This document shows positions 35,698-46,429 of a stretch of DNA of 64,000 nt, in pieces. Numbering within the stretch: position 1 is the first letter of the stretch; the number at the start of each line of letters is the position of its first letter. The translations under genes and the position numbers were made by a program. Under the pieces are notes generated by a model. That model did no database searches and was not told the origin of the DNA. It saw nothing but the letters and a program-made list of their open reading frames with translations. The DNA is from Oscillospiraceae bacterium (GTDB taxonomy: Bacteria; Bacillota; Clostridia; Oscillospirales; Oscillospiraceae). The stretch covers positions 338,687 to 402,686 of the forward strand of contig SVMG01000001.1 in assembly GCA_015067545.1 (NCBI GenBank). The letters are read 5' to 3'.

Positions 35698-36563
35698 CCG
35701 TTTTCTTCCTGCTTTTCGTAAACATTATACTCAGACCAAACATGCTCCAATTCCTGGAATGTTTTGGACAGTTCCTTTTCCTTCTTCGCGGCTATGGCCA
35801 CGATCAGCGCATTGACTACGCTCAGCGGCGCAACCAGAGAATCCACCAAAGAAACCATGTCGCTCTTTGCAACCAACACATGGTCACTGCACTGACCCAG
35901 GGAGGACAGCTTTGTATCTGTCACGCCGATCACCGTTGCACCGGTGCTGCGGCAGTACTGAGCCGTTTTCAAGGTGGTGGCAGAATATCTGGGGAAGCTG
36001 AACGCGATCACGGCATCCTTGGAATTGACACCCACGATCTGCTCAAACATCTCACTTGCGCCGGAAGTCGTCAAAATGTGCACATTTTGGAACATATAGT
36101 TCAGGTAATAGCCCAGAAAATTTGCCAGGGGTGCGGCAGAACGCACGCCGATAATGTATACCCGCTCTGCTCCCAGCACAGCATTGACTGCTGCTTCAAA
36201 TGCTTCCCTGTCCACGGTCTCCCCTGTTTGACGCAGTTTTTCCATATCGGACTGCAGCACCATGGACAGTACATTTTGCCCGACCATACGGTCATTGGTC
36301 ACCTCGATCCGCTGAGCAGCGGTCAATCTGTTCACAACCATCTCCTGCAATGCTTTCTGCATGCTGGGATAGCCGTCATATCCCAGCTCCACTGCAAAGC
36401 GCACCACAGTGGATTCCGAAATGCCCACGGTTTTTCCCAATGTGTTGGCGGTCATAAAGGCGGCCTTGTCGTAGGATTCCAGAATGTACTGGGCGATCCG
36501 CCGCTGGCCTTTGGAAAAAGTAGCTTCTTTGGATTTCAAAACAGAAAGAATATCTTGGCGCAT
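35694..36563 (-). CDS. MurR/RpiR family transcriptional regulator (HTH + SIS)
   Basis: MRQDILSVLKSKEATFSKGQRRIAQYILESYDKAAFMTANTLGKTVGISESTVVRFAVELGYDGYPSMQ; SIS domain; ATG at 36563 has GAGGTG RBS. Confidence 0.93.
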   Translation of the reverse strand: MRQDILSVLKSKEATFSKGQRRIAQYILESYDKAAFMTANTLGKTVGISESTVVRFAVELGYDGYPSMQKALQEMVVNRLTAAQRIEVTNDRMVGQNVLSMVLQSDMEKLRQTGETVDREAFEAAVNAVLGAERVYIIGVRSAAPLANFLGYYLNYMFQNVHILTTSGASEMFEQIVGVNSKDAVIAFSFPRYSATTLKTAQYCRSTGATVIGVTDTKLSSLGQCSDHVLVAKSDMVSLVDSLVAPLSVVNALIVAIAAKKEKELSKTFQELEHVWSEYNVYEKQEENG

Positions 36564-36652
36564 GTTCAACACCTCACAGAATTTATGCAATCACTATAAC
36601 AGAACTCTTGCATTTTTGCAAGAGCAATTGCAGAAAAATGCAAATTGCAGGA

Positions 36653-37354
36653 CTAATACAGTCCTGCAATTTCATCTTCTGTTAAATTACGCCATTTTCC
36701 GAGAGGGAGATCCCCTAACATCAGACTCCCCTCTTGGATGCGGCGCAGCCGTGTCACGGTCATTCCTGCGGCCTCGCACATCCTGCGCACCTGCCGATTG
36801 CGCCCTTCATGAATGGTAACCAGCAGCTTCGCTTTCTCCCCTTCTGCGCGCACAAGCTTCACCTGGGGCCGGCGAATCGGATAGCCGTCCAGTTCAATCG
36901 GTCGGCTCAGCAGCATCTGTGCCGCATCATGATACCCCCGCACTGTAACCTCATAGGTCTTATTCACCTCATGCTTGGGGTGCATCAGCCGATTGGCAAA
37001 TTCCCCATCATTGGTCAGCAAAAGCAGACCTTCGGAATCCATATCCAAGCGGCCAACGGGATAGACGCGAACACTGCAATCCGCCACCAGCTGGGCTACA
37101 TTCTGCCGACCCTTTTCATCCGAAAGGGTGGTCACATAGCCTCTGGGCTTATTGAGCATAATGTACACATGCGCTTCCATGGACGGGATCGGCTTCCCGT
37201 CCAGTAAAATCTCATCCATATCCGGGTCAGCGCTGTCACCCAGCTGTGCGGTGCAGCCGTTGACCTGCAACCGTCCATTTGCTATCCACTCCTCCGCCTT
37301 TCGACGGGAGGCAAGGCCTCTTGCAGAGAGGATCTTTTGTAATCTTTCTTTCAT
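36653..37354 (-). CDS. rluB: Pseudouridine synthase, RluB/RsuA family
   Basis: MKERLQKILSARGLASRRKAEEWI, VGRLDMDSEGLLLLTNDG; start at 37354 after GGAGGCGGCAA. Confidence 0.93.
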   Translation of the reverse strand: MKERLQKILSARGLASRRKAEEWIANGRLQVNGCTAQLGDSADPDMDEILLDGKPIPSMEAHVYIMLNKPRGYVTTLSDEKGRQNVAQLVADCSVRVYPVGRLDMDSEGLLLLTNDGEFANRLMHPKHEVNKTYEVTVRGYHDAAQMLLSRPIELDGYPIRRPQVKLVRAEGEKAKLLVTIHEGRNRQVRRMCEAAGMTVTRLRRIQEGSLMLGDLPLGKWRNLTEDEIAGLY

Positions 37355-38451
37355 TTGCCGCCTCCAAATATACGCTCCCAAATGGTGGGCTTTTGGGGCT
37401 CTACCGTGCGCTCCACCGTTTCACCGTATATAAGCTTTACTTTGCCCACTGCACCATCACCGATACAGACATAGGCATAGCCTGCCGTCTTTCCCTTGAC
37501 TACCGGTGCATAAACAAAGCCCGGACCGGACAAAACGATTTGTGCCTGCTCCTCTTTTGACAACGGAAAGGAAAAATCTTCTGCCGCGACCAAGGACACC
37601 TGTGCTTCCCTGCCTGAAAATACCGTGGCATATCCAAGGCAGTCCCCTTCGCGAATCAGCTGCTGCACGCAGTAGTTGGAAAATCCCTTTTCCAGCAACA
37701 TACTGTGATCCGCCCAGTCGTTTCCGTCATTGACGGTCACACAAATCAGCCGCCGGCCATCCCGGGTGGCACTGGAGACCAGGATCCGACCTGCAGCCTT
37801 GGTATAGCCGGTTTTTACCCCGTCAGCTCCTTCCACGCGCCACAAAAGCTTGTTGTGGTTTTGCATGGTGCGGCTGCCTACCCGGACGGATTTGCTGGAA
37901 ACGGTCTGATAAAAAATCGGGTTTTTCATGGCATAAGCCGTCAGCAACGCCAGATCCCGGGCTGTGGAATAGTGATTGGGGCTGTCCAGACCATGGGGAT
38001 TTTCAAAATGCGTACCATCCAGTCCCAGCTGCCGGGCCTTGTCGTTCATCATGGCCGCAAAGCCTTCCACAGTGCCGCCGCAGTAAATCGCCAGCGCCAC
38101 CGCCGCATCATTGCCGGAGCGGAGCATCAGCCCATACAGCAGCTCCTGGAGGCTGAGGATCTCCCCCTCCTGCAGGTACATGGATGAGCCCTCGATGCCA
38201 ACGGCTTCTTTGGGGATCTTCATGCGATCCAAAACATTGCAGTGCTCGCAGACGATCAGCGCAGTCATGATCTTTGTGGTGCTGGCAATGAGGCTGCGGC
38301 TGTCCGCATCCTTTTCGTACAACACCCGGCCGGTCTGTGCATCCAGCAAAATTGCCTTTTGTGCCGAGATCGCACCCACCGGAAGACTTAAAAACAGGAC
38401 GGCAGCCATTATAGCCGCCGTCCCGGCAATAAATCGTTTCATTTCTCTCAC
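37351..38451 (-). CDS. D-alanyl-D-alanine carboxypeptidase (DacF/DacB-like)
   Basis: 366 aa; SLIASTTKIMTALI (SxxK), SGNDAAVAL, DGVKTGYTKAAG (KTG). Confidence 0.94.
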   Translation of the reverse strand: MREMKRFIAGTAAIMAAVLFLSLPVGAISAQKAILLDAQTGRVLYEKDADSRSLIASTTKIMTALIVCEHCNVLDRMKIPKEAVGIEGSSMYLQEGEILSLQELLYGLMLRSGNDAAVALAIYCGGTVEGFAAMMNDKARQLGLDGTHFENPHGLDSPNHYSTARDLALLTAYAMKNPIFYQTVSSKSVRVGSRTMQNHNKLLWRVEGADGVKTGYTKAAGRILVSSATRDGRRLICVTVNDGNDWADHSMLLEKGFSNYCVQQLIREGDCLGYATVFSGREAQVSLVAAEDFSFPLSKEEQAQIVLSGPGFVYAPVVKGKTAGYAYVCIGDGAVGKVKLIYGETVERTVEPQKPTIWERIFGGGK

Positions 38452-38481
38452 CCGGGGATAGTTTGACCCGGAATGAAAGAA

Positions 38482-38874
38482 TTATTCTGCGTTTTTCTTA
38501 CTGTGAGAGTCGATAAAAGCAGAAACCTTGTCCAAAGTATCGGGGATCATTTCCACCAAACGGTCAGCAGTGGTATTTGCAGGCGTTGCCACCGGCAGCA
38601 TGCGCACATTCCCCTCTTTTACGATCAAAAATGCAATAGGGGTCACGCTGACACCGCCGCCTGCACCGCCGCCAAAGGGATTCTCCTGCTTGTTGGCATT
38701 CTTGGAAACATAGTCCGAACCGCCGCCGCCAAAGCCAACACTGACCTTGGAAACAGGAATGATGGTCACACCGTCAGCCGTGGTAATCGGTGTGCCGATG
38801 ACGGAATTTACATCCACCATCTGTCGGATCTTCGCAATGGTATTCTCCAGCATATTGGGAATATTCTGACTCAT
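38482..38874 (-). CDS. GerW family sporulation protein (YtfJ-like)
   Basis: 130 aa; VIGTPITTADGVTIIPVSKVSVGFGGGGSDY, GGGAGGGVSVTPIAFLIV. Confidence 0.94.
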   Translation of the reverse strand: MSQNIPNMLENTIAKIRQMVDVNSVIGTPITTADGVTIIPVSKVSVGFGGGGSDYVSKNANKQENPFGGGAGGGVSVTPIAFLIVKEGNVRMLPVATPANTTADRLVEMIPDTLDKVSAFIDSHSKKNAE

Positions 38875-39479
38875 TTAACAGCACCGCCTTTTCGTTTGTT
38901 TGTAATTTTCAAAAATTCTTTCAGGGCCCGCCAGCCATACCGCAAAAGCAGCCCCAAGAGTCTGCCCAGGGTGATGGTGATATCCGCCCGTACATAAACG
39001 GTCGTCGAGGTCTGCGTAAAATCACAGCAAACCTGCACATCCCGCTTTTTGATCACAAAAAGCCGCTCCAGCTGGGGCATCAGATTGCCCACCGCCGCCC
39101 AGGCTCTTCCGTAATTGATGGCCAGATCACAAGGATCGCCGCCGGCCATGCACAGCAGCAGTTCAAAACGTTTGACACGCAGCTTCCTGCGAAAATCCCC
39201 CAAAAAATCCGTAGCCACCCGGACCAACGGCAGAAAATCCGTAAGCTTTCCGCCCTCTTTCTTTTCGGGCGCAGGTTGCTCTGTCTGCACAGCCGCTGCA
39301 GGACTTTCCTGCTGTGCAGAACTCGCTTTTTCCTTCTTCTTTTTCCGGGGGTACACAGTGAGCTTCACCGGTCCGATAAGCAGCCTGGCAATCGGCCCGG
39401 AGGCTTCATAGATCCCGCTGATCCCCAGGGGCAGGCATCCCAGTATGAGCAGAATGCCCAGTGCGATCAGCCAGCCCAT
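38871..39479 (-). CDS. DUF2953 domain protein (YtfI-like)
   Basis: 202 aa; adjacent to GerW; N-terminal TM; INYGRAWAAVGNLMPQL. Confidence 0.8.
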   Translation of the reverse strand: MGWLIALGILLILGCLPLGISGIYEASGPIARLLIGPVKLTVYPRKKKKEKASSAQQESPAAAVQTEQPAPEKKEGGKLTDFLPLVRVATDFLGDFRRKLRVKRFELLLCMAGGDPCDLAINYGRAWAAVGNLMPQLERLFVIKKRDVQVCCDFTQTSTTVYVRADITITLGRLLGLLLRYGWRALKEFLKITNKRKGGAVK

Positions 39480-40057
39480 CAGACTTCCTCCGTTGCAGGT
39501 TCCTGGATCTCAGTCTGCTCCATAAGCTCGATGGGTTCTCCAAAATTGATCTTCTCAATGGACGGCAGTTCCTCTAAAGAGGAAATACCAAAGGTGCGAA
39601 GAAAATCCGCAGTAGTCTTATACTGAATGGGACGGCCAGGCACATTCAGACGGCCTGATTCCTCGATCAGCTTCTTGTTCATCAGTGCAGAAATGGAATA
39701 GGAGCTGTCCACCCCGCGAATCTGCTCGATCATGGCCTTGGTGGCCGGCTGATAGTAAGCAACGATGGTCAGTGTCTCCAACTGGGAAGCGGAGAGCTTC
39801 GGGGGTTTGCGGGTCTCCAGCGCCTTAGTGACGAAATCTGCCATCTCACCGGAAGACACCATCTGATAGCCCTTTTCCAGCTTCAGAATGCGGATGCCCC
39901 GCCGTTCAAAGGACAGTTCGTCCATCAGCTTGTCCGCCGCGGCCACAATATCCTTGGGATCCGCTTCCAGCGCCATGGCCAGCCGGCTTACCTCGATCCG
40001 CTCTCCTGCGGCAAAAAGGATGGCCTCAATGGCTCTTTGCAGTTCTGTTTGTTCCAT
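39479..40057 (-). CDS. scpB: Segregation and condensation protein B
   Basis: 192 aa; AIEAILFAAGERIEVSRLA, ETLTIVAYYQPATKAMIEQIRGVDSSYSI. Confidence 0.95.
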   Translation of the reverse strand: MEQTELQRAIEAILFAAGERIEVSRLAMALEADPKDIVAAADKLMDELSFERRGIRILKLEKGYQMVSSGEMADFVTKALETRKPPKLSASQLETLTIVAYYQPATKAMIEQIRGVDSSYSISALMNKKLIEESGRLNVPGRPIQYKTTADFLRTFGISSLEELPSIEKINFGEPIELMEQTEIQEPATEEV

Positions 40058-40854
40058 CAGGTCATCTCCTCTACATTCACATTTGTGCTGTCAACCAGGC
40101 GGACATTGGGGTTCTCGCCGTTAACATCATCTTCCAAATTGACGGAATTGGTCTTGCACAGCTCCAGCACCGCCAAAAAAGTTGCCACGATCTCCGAACG
40201 GCTCTTGTTGCCCTTAAACAGGTTCTTCAGCCGCTCCACGCCACGCAGGATCAGCCTTCTGACCACTTCTGTGGCTTTCTTCGTCACGGGATAGCGTTCC
40301 TTGCCCACAATGCCCTTAAAGTTCACTGTCGGTGGCGGCAGACGCTGCTGATTTCGCTCTGCGATCTCATCCAAAGAACGGAGCAGATCGTTAACCTCAT
40401 GCTGATAGCGATAGGTCTGATCCTTGCGCAGGGGTTCCGGCTCCTTGGTAAACAGGCAGCGACCTATCTCATTTCTCGGCTCCAGCCAGGTAATGGCAAT
40501 GCGGATCTGCTCAATAGCTTCCTTGCGCTGGCGCTCAATCAAGGATTGACGCAGCAGATCCAGCTCGCTCTCCGCTTCTGCCTGTTCGGCGGCGGAAAGC
40601 AGCATTTTGGTCTTAATGAGCATCAAATGAGAGGCCATGGTGATAAACTCACTGGCGATCTCCATATCCAGCCGCTTCATCTCGTCCAAATACGCAAGGT
40701 ACTGCTCCAAAATGGCCGTGATGGACACATCCTGGATCTCTATTTTATTTTTGCTGAGCAGCAGAAAAATAACGTCCAGCGGACCTTCAAAGTCCTCCAT
40801 CCCCTCATTGCGGGTGCGGACGATTCCCTCCAGGCGGTATTGCGGTTCTCCCAT
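40057..40854 (-). CDS. scpA: Segregation and condensation protein A
   Basis: 265 aa; EDFEGPLDVIFLLLSKNKIEIQDVSI, ASEFITMASHLMLIKTKMLL. Confidence 0.95.
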   Translation of the reverse strand: MGEPQYRLEGIVRTRNEGMEDFEGPLDVIFLLLSKNKIEIQDVSITAILEQYLAYLDEMKRLDMEIASEFITMASHLMLIKTKMLLSAAEQAEAESELDLLRQSLIERQRKEAIEQIRIAITWLEPRNEIGRCLFTKEPEPLRKDQTYRYQHEVNDLLRSLDEIAERNQQRLPPPTVNFKGIVGKERYPVTKKATEVVRRLILRGVERLKNLFKGNKSRSEIVATFLAVLELCKTNSVNLEDDVNGENPNVRLVDSTNVNVEEMT

Positions 40855-40941
40855 AACGGCTCCTTATCCATACTTATCCACAATAATTTCGTTTATTATA
40901 CCACCAAACGAGACAATACGCAAGTATTTCCATACAGAAAA

Positions 40942-40965
40942 ATCCCCAACCATGCGGTTGGGGAT
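40942..40965 (-). terminator. Rho-independent terminator of the YitT-like gene
   Basis: ATCCCCAACC-ATGC-GGTTGGGGAT then TTTTTCTG on the minus strand. Confidence 0.8.
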
Positions 40966-40970
40966 CCTTA

Positions 40971-41825
40971 TTAAGACAGCGGTTTGAATCCATCGCCTTG
41001 TATATCGTTGGTAGTTCCCACAATGACAAAAGCAACCGGATCGATCTGCTTGATCATCTTCTTCACCTTCACAGCCTCGCGCTTATCCATGACAGATATG
41101 ATCATTCTCTTTTCATTGTTGGTATATGCACCCGTACAATTATTTACCACACTGGCACCACGCTCCAGATCATGCATGATGTAGTGCAGGATTTTTTCTT
41201 CCTTGTCCGTGATGATCATAAGGAACTTGGAGGAATTGAAGTTTTCAATCGCGCCATCCACCACAAAGGCACGGATGACGATGGCAAACAAAGAGAGAAT
41301 ACCTGTTTCCGTTCCAAAAGCAGAAAATGCCAGGAGGATCACGATGGAGTCCACCAAAAGCAGGGCCTTTCCCACATTGATCCTGGTATACTTCTTAAGG
41401 ATCATGGCAACCACATCCGTGCCGCCGGAGCTGCCGTCCTCATTGAAAATCAGCGCCGCACCCACAGAAACCAGGATCATATCGATAAACAGCTCCACCA
41501 CTTTCTGTCCGGTGAAGGGTTCCGTAACGGGCACAAGCTGTTCAAACAGATTCAACAGTAATGTCAGCAGCAGAGAGCAGTAGATCGTTTTGAAGGTAAA
41601 TGCTTTGCCCAACACAATCATGCCAACAGCCAGCAAAACCACATTGAAGATACTTGCCAGCTGTGCAGGAGTCAAAAAGCCCGTCATTTCGCTGATCATC
41701 TGCGCCAGACCTGCCGTACCACCTGTAGAAAAATCGTTGGCAAATTCGAAGAAATACACACCCACTGCCATTAAAACCGTGCCAAGGGTTATCATCAAAT
41801 AGGATCTTATATTTTTGAAATTCAT
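40971..41825 (-). CDS. YitT family membrane protein (DUF2179 C-terminus)
   Basis: 284 aa; FFEFANDFSTGGTAGLAQMIS, DGSSGGTDVVAMILKKY. Confidence 0.92.
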   Translation of the reverse strand: MNFKNIRSYLMITLGTVLMAVGVYFFEFANDFSTGGTAGLAQMISEMTGFLTPAQLASIFNVVLLAVGMIVLGKAFTFKTIYCSLLLTLLLNLFEQLVPVTEPFTGQKVVELFIDMILVSVGAALIFNEDGSSGGTDVVAMILKKYTRINVGKALLLVDSIVILLAFSAFGTETGILSLFAIVIRAFVVDGAIENFNSSKFLMIITDKEEKILHYIMHDLERGASVVNNCTGAYTNNEKRMIISVMDKREAVKVKKMIKQIDPVAFVIVGTTNDIQGDGFKPLS

Positions 41826-42039
41826 CGCCGTGCCTGCCTTTCATATCAAGCTGTCGTCCATATTGTCAACAGTGATATTTTATCGAAGAAAATAAAAAAG
41901 CACAACTAAAGTTTCTTTCAAAAATCTCACAAAAATCTATGATTTTTTGCAGAGTGACCCCATCTGTACAAATTCAGCGGACATCCTCGAAAGGACTGTA
42001 CCCAACGGCCAAAAGTATTCTTTCATACCGTGACTTAAG

Positions 42040-42570
42040 TCAAATCATTCCGCTGATCCAATAATCCAGCGCCAGATATGTAAAGTAAAAGGGTATACAG
42101 GACGCCAAACCCAATATCACATCCATCACCACTGCGCCGACGGATGCATTCTTCCGTCTGATTCGGCAGTATAAATATCCCAACATCAGAAAGATGCTCA
42201 AGCTGATCATGCCGACGCAAAGGCTGGCCGGGAAGCGTATCGGGTGTCTGGCCGGGTTCGTGAGGAAGAAGCAGGATAAAAAAGAAAGCATGCAATGAGC
42301 CCCCAGACTTGTCACTGCTGAGATCCCCAAAGTCACAGTGGTGGTCTTCCAGTTGCAATACTGCGCAATTCTTTTATGGAAAATCACACCGGCGATCCCG
42401 TACAGAATGGTCACGCCGCCCCCGGTCAGTGACGCAAAGGCGACACATTTGGCCACTTGCACCAGATGATACTCTGTGATTTTTTCGACCGGAAACAAAA
42501 CTGGGCAAGTCAACCCGGCAGCAAACAGAACCACGCCAATCAGCAAGGTAGCAAAATATGTTTTCTTCAT
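42040..42570 (-). CDS. Hypothetical multi-TM membrane protein
   Basis: 176 aa hydrophobic, with an N-terminal TM; no family recognised. Confidence 0.6.
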   Translation of the reverse strand: MKKTYFATLLIGVVLFAAGLTCPVLFPVEKITEYHLVQVAKCVAFASLTGGGVTILYGIAGVIFHKRIAQYCNWKTTTVTLGISAVTSLGAHCMLSFLSCFFLTNPARHPIRFPASLCVGMISLSIFLMLGYLYCRIRRKNASVGAVVMDVILGLASCIPFYFTYLALDYWISGMI

Positions 42571-42692
42571 AGCACATCCCTCCTTATTCAGTATAGCATG
42601 GACTGCTCATAGATTCAAGACTTTGCTATTCGCTTCTTTTGCACAGTTGCATCTACATCCGTTCTAAGCCCCAACCTACTGTTTCCTATAAA

Positions 42693-42720
42693 AAAACACC
42701 CATCCGAAGATGGGTGTTTT
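42693..42720 (-). terminator. Terminator following tRNA-Ser
   Basis: AAAACACCCATC-CGAA-GATGGGTGTTTT. Confidence 0.85.
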
Positions 42721-42721
42721 A

Positions 42722-42813
42722 TGGCGGAGAAGGAGGGATTTGAACCCTCGATACCCTTTTGGGGTATACACGATTTCCAATCGTGCGCGCTCGGCCAGCT
42801 ACGCGACTTCTCC
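42722..42813 (-). tRNA. tRNA-Ser (anticodon GGA), CCA encoded
   Basis: Minus strand GGAGAAGTCGCGTAGCTGGCCGAGCGC...CACGATTGGAAATCGTG...GGGTTCAAATCCCTCCTTCTCCGCCA; long variable arm. Confidence 0.95.
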
Positions 42814-42906
42814 ATGCGCTTTTGTTCAGCCTGCATATAATACTACATTTGACATGGTTTGTCAACCCCTATTTTTGGAAAATCGGGGCATTTTCTGCCC
42901 CGATTT

Positions 42907-44649
42907 TTACACCTGTGCAAACTGGCTGTTATAGAGCTTCGCGTAGAAACCATTGGCCTCCAGCAGAGCATCATGGCTCCCCTGCTCTACGATTTTCCCA
43001 TCCTTCATAACAAGGATCACATCCGCTTCCCGGATCGTAGACAGCCGGTGGGCAACGATGAAGGAAGTCCTTCCCTCCATCATGGCATCAAAGGCCTTCT
43101 GAATCCGCATTTCGGTACGGGTATCGATGGATGATGTTGCTTCGTCCAGGATCAGCATAGGCGGCAGACACAGCATCACCCGGGCAATGCACAGCAGCTG
43201 CTTCTGCCCCTGCGACAGGTTGCCTCCGGATTCACCGATAACGGTATCGTATCCCTTAGGCAGCCTCTTGATAAAGCTGTGGGCATGGGATTTTTTTGCT
43301 GCTTCAATGATCTGCTCATCCGTTGCATCCGGCTTTCCCATAGCGATATTTTCCCGAATCGTGCCGGCCTTCAGCCAAGTATCCTGAAGCACCATGCCGA
43401 TACAGCTGCGCAGCTGCCCGCGAGCCATGTGGCCGGTATCCACACCATCGAGTGCGATCTGGCCGCCCTGTGGGTCGTAGAAGCGCATGAGCAGGTTGAT
43501 AAAGGTGGTCTTGCCACAGCCTGTAGGGCCAACGATAGCCACGCGCTGGCCCGGTTCAACCGATAAAGTGAACTCAGAAATCAGCGGTTTGTCCGGGGTA
43601 TAGGAGAAGGTCAGGTCCTTGATTTCCATTGCGCCGCGAACCGTATCCGGCTTTTCCGGTGTTTGCGGCTCCGGAGTTTGGGCTGGTGCTTCAATGAGGT
43701 CGAATACCCGCCCGGCGCAGGCCAGGGCATTCTGTAATTCAGCGATCACGCCGGAAATTTCATTAAAGGGTTTTGTATACTGGTTTGCATAGCTCAAAAA
43801 GCTGGATAGATGACCCACAGAAATGCCGCCACCGATCGCCATAAACGAGCCCACAAGCGCAACGCCTGCATAGACCAGGGCATAGACAAACCGGGTGCTG
43901 GGATTGGTCAGGCTTGAATAGAAAATCGCCCGCAGGGATGCCTTTTCCAAACGGTCATTTACTTCATCAAAGGCATCCAGCGCAGCACTTTCCCGATTGA
44001 ACGCCTGCACCACCTTGATCTGACCTACTGTTTCATCGATGATGGCCGTTTGCTCGCCCCGGGTCTTGGCCTGCAGCGCAAACAGCGAATGGGTGCGCCC
44101 GGCAATGAACGCTGCCACCACCAAAGACAGTGGCGTAAGCACAATAACCACCAAAGCGATCTTCCAGTTGATCAGAAGCATCAGCACCAGTGTACCCACA
44201 ATGGTCATCACGCCGGTAAACAGTTGTGTAAATCCCATAAGCAGGCCATCGGCAAAGGTATCCACATCCGCGATCACCCGGCTGACAGTATCGCCCTGGG
44301 GGTGCGTGTCCAAATAGCTTAGCGGCAGGATCTGCAGATGCCGAAACGCCTCATTGCGAATATCCCGGGTAACACAATAGGTGATGCGGTTATTGATCAG
44401 CGTCATCAGCCATTGGGCAAGGCCACCGATTCCGGCGCACAGAGCAATGGTAACAAGCTCTGCAGACATAGCTGCAAAGTCCACTTTTCCGGCATCCACA
44501 ATGCAGTCGATAGCACGGCCCACCAGGATGGGAATATACAGGCTCATGGCGACATAGGCGGTTGCCATCACCAAAGCGGCTACAGCCGCCGGGATATATC
44601 TGCGCAAGCGGCGCAGAACTTTTCCAAGAACAGTGGTTTTCTTATGCAT
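42907..44649 (-). CDS. ABC transporter ATP-binding/permease protein (exporter type)
   Basis: GPTGCGKTTFINLLMRFY, GGNLSQGQKQLLCIARVM, LDEATSSIDTRTE; start MHKKTTVLGKVL at 44649. Confidence 0.93.
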   Translation of the reverse strand: MHKKTTVLGKVLRRLRRYIPAAVAALVMATAYVAMSLYIPILVGRAIDCIVDAGKVDFAAMSAELVTIALCAGIGGLAQWLMTLINNRITYCVTRDIRNEAFRHLQILPLSYLDTHPQGDTVSRVIADVDTFADGLLMGFTQLFTGVMTIVGTLVLMLLINWKIALVVIVLTPLSLVVAAFIAGRTHSLFALQAKTRGEQTAIIDETVGQIKVVQAFNRESAALDAFDEVNDRLEKASLRAIFYSSLTNPSTRFVYALVYAGVALVGSFMAIGGGISVGHLSSFLSYANQYTKPFNEISGVIAELQNALACAGRVFDLIEAPAQTPEPQTPEKPDTVRGAMEIKDLTFSYTPDKPLISEFTLSVEPGQRVAIVGPTGCGKTTFINLLMRFYDPQGGQIALDGVDTGHMARGQLRSCIGMVLQDTWLKAGTIRENIAMGKPDATDEQIIEAAKKSHAHSFIKRLPKGYDTVIGESGGNLSQGQKQLLCIARVMLCLPPMLILDEATSSIDTRTEMRIQKAFDAMMEGRTSFIVAHRLSTIREADVILVMKDGKIVEQGSHDALLEANGFYAKLYNSQFAQV

Positions 44650-46366
44650 GGTCTGCCACCTCCTTGGGGAACTGGGAGTAGTAGATCTCCTGGTAAACAG
44701 CGCAGCCGGCCAGCAATTGCTCATGTGTTCCCTGCCCCGCCAATACACCGTCGTCCAGCACAAGGATCAGATCCGCACAGCGCACAGATGCGGCGCGCTG
44801 AGAGACGATAAAGGTTGTGGGCGGATTCTTCATACGCCGAATTGCACCGCGCAAAGATGCGTCCGTGGAATAGTCCAAAGCCGATGCGCTGTCATCCAGA
44901 ATCAAAACGGATGGCTTTCGCACCAATGCTCTTGCAATTGTCAGCCGTTGGCGTTGTCCACCGGAGAAATTCGTGCCACCCTGTGCCACTTCCCCATCCA
45001 GCTTGCCTTCCTTATCTTTCACCACATCTGCAGCCTGGGCGATCTCCAAGGCCTGCCAAAGCTCTTCGTCCGTGGCATCTTCCCTGCCCCAAAGCAGATT
45101 TTCACGGATCGTTCCGTGGAACAGCACTGCCTTTTGAGGCACGATGCCAATGCTCTGCCGCAGTGCGTGCTTGTCCAGCTCCCGGACATCCACGCCATCC
45201 AGCAGAACCTGTCCGGAAGAGGCATTATAAAGTCCGGGTATCAGATTCACGAGGGTAGTTTTGCCGCTGCCCGTGCCGCCAATAATGCCGATAGTCTGCC
45301 CCGGCTGAGCAATGAAGCTGATATTCTCCAATGATGCCTCTGCCGCGCCCTCATAGGTAGCAGAAACATTCCGAAACTCCACCTTGCCACGGCAAGAGAG
45401 AGATTTTTCTCCTGTTACAGCTTCCACCGGAATCTCCAGCACGGACTCGATCCGGTTGGCACACACAGCCGCCTTGGTCATGGTAATGATCAGATTGGCC
45501 ATCTTGATCAGCTCCACCAGGATCTGAGACATGTAATTATACAGCGCAATGACCATGCCTTGGGTCAGAATGCCGCCGTCCACCTTCATTGCGCCAACCT
45601 TGATCAGCACGACCACAGCAAGGTTCACAATCACAAAGGTAACGGGATTCATCAGCCCTGAGATGCGACCTGCAATCTGCTGACGGCGAGTCAGCTCCTG
45701 CGTGCACTGCTCAAAATCATGCACTTCATTATCTTCCCTGCAAAAGGCCCGCAGAACCCGCACGCCAGCCAAATTCTGACGGGTTGCAGCTGTTACACCA
45801 TCCAGCCCCTCCTGCACCTTGCGGTACATGGGCATGGTGATCAGCATAATGCCGAACACCACGATGCACAGCACCGGGATCACCCCGGCGAAGACAAGCG
45901 CCGCATCAAAATCGATGGTAAAAGCCATTACCATCGCACCAAACACCACAAAGGGCGAACGCAGTAACAGCCGCAGCGCCAAATTCACACCGGTCTGCAC
46001 CTGATTGATGTCTGAAGTCATCCGGGTGATGATGGTGGAATAGCCCACATGATCGATCTGGGTATAGCTCAGCCCCAGCACCCGCTCCATCACATTGTGA
46101 CGCAGGCGGGCTGCCACACCCACTGCTGCCTTTGCTGAGAAATATTGGGCCACGATGGCGCAGATCAGTCCCACAATGCCCAGCGCCACCATAACGATGC
46201 ACATTTTAACGATATAGGACCCATCTGCATTGGCGATACCGATATCTACAATGGCCGCCACGACCAAGGGGATCAGCAATTCAAAGGTTGCTTCCAGCAT
46301 CTTAAAAAGCGGTGCCAGAATACTTTCCCTGCTGTACCCTTTCATCAATTTCATCAAAGTTTTCAA
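44642..46366 (-). CDS. ABC transporter ATP-binding/permease protein (exporter type, likely heterodimer partner)
   Basis: GGTGSGKTTLVNLIPGLY, FSGGQRQRLTIARALVRKPSVLILDDSASALD; TTG start (LKTLMKLMKGYS) fits GAGGAG RBS. Confidence 0.9.
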   Translation of the reverse strand: MKTLMKLMKGYSRESILAPLFKMLEATFELLIPLVVAAIVDIGIANADGSYIVKMCIVMVALGIVGLICAIVAQYFSAKAAVGVAARLRHNVMERVLGLSYTQIDHVGYSTIITRMTSDINQVQTGVNLALRLLLRSPFVVFGAMVMAFTIDFDAALVFAGVIPVLCIVVFGIMLITMPMYRKVQEGLDGVTAATRQNLAGVRVLRAFCREDNEVHDFEQCTQELTRRQQIAGRISGLMNPVTFVIVNLAVVVLIKVGAMKVDGGILTQGMVIALYNYMSQILVELIKMANLIITMTKAAVCANRIESVLEIPVEAVTGEKSLSCRGKVEFRNVSATYEGAAEASLENISFIAQPGQTIGIIGGTGSGKTTLVNLIPGLYNASSGQVLLDGVDVRELDKHALRQSIGIVPQKAVLFHGTIRENLLWGREDATDEELWQALEIAQAADVVKDKEGKLDGEVAQGGTNFSGGQRQRLTIARALVRKPSVLILDDSASALDYSTDASLRGAIRRMKNPPTTFIVSQRAASVRCADLILVLDDGVLAGQGTHEQLLAGCAVYQEIYYSQFPKEVADHA

Positions 46367-46429
46367 TGAAATATCTCCTCTGTTTGCATTTGCATTATCA
46401 TAGCACAACTGTCAAAAATAAGCAAGAAA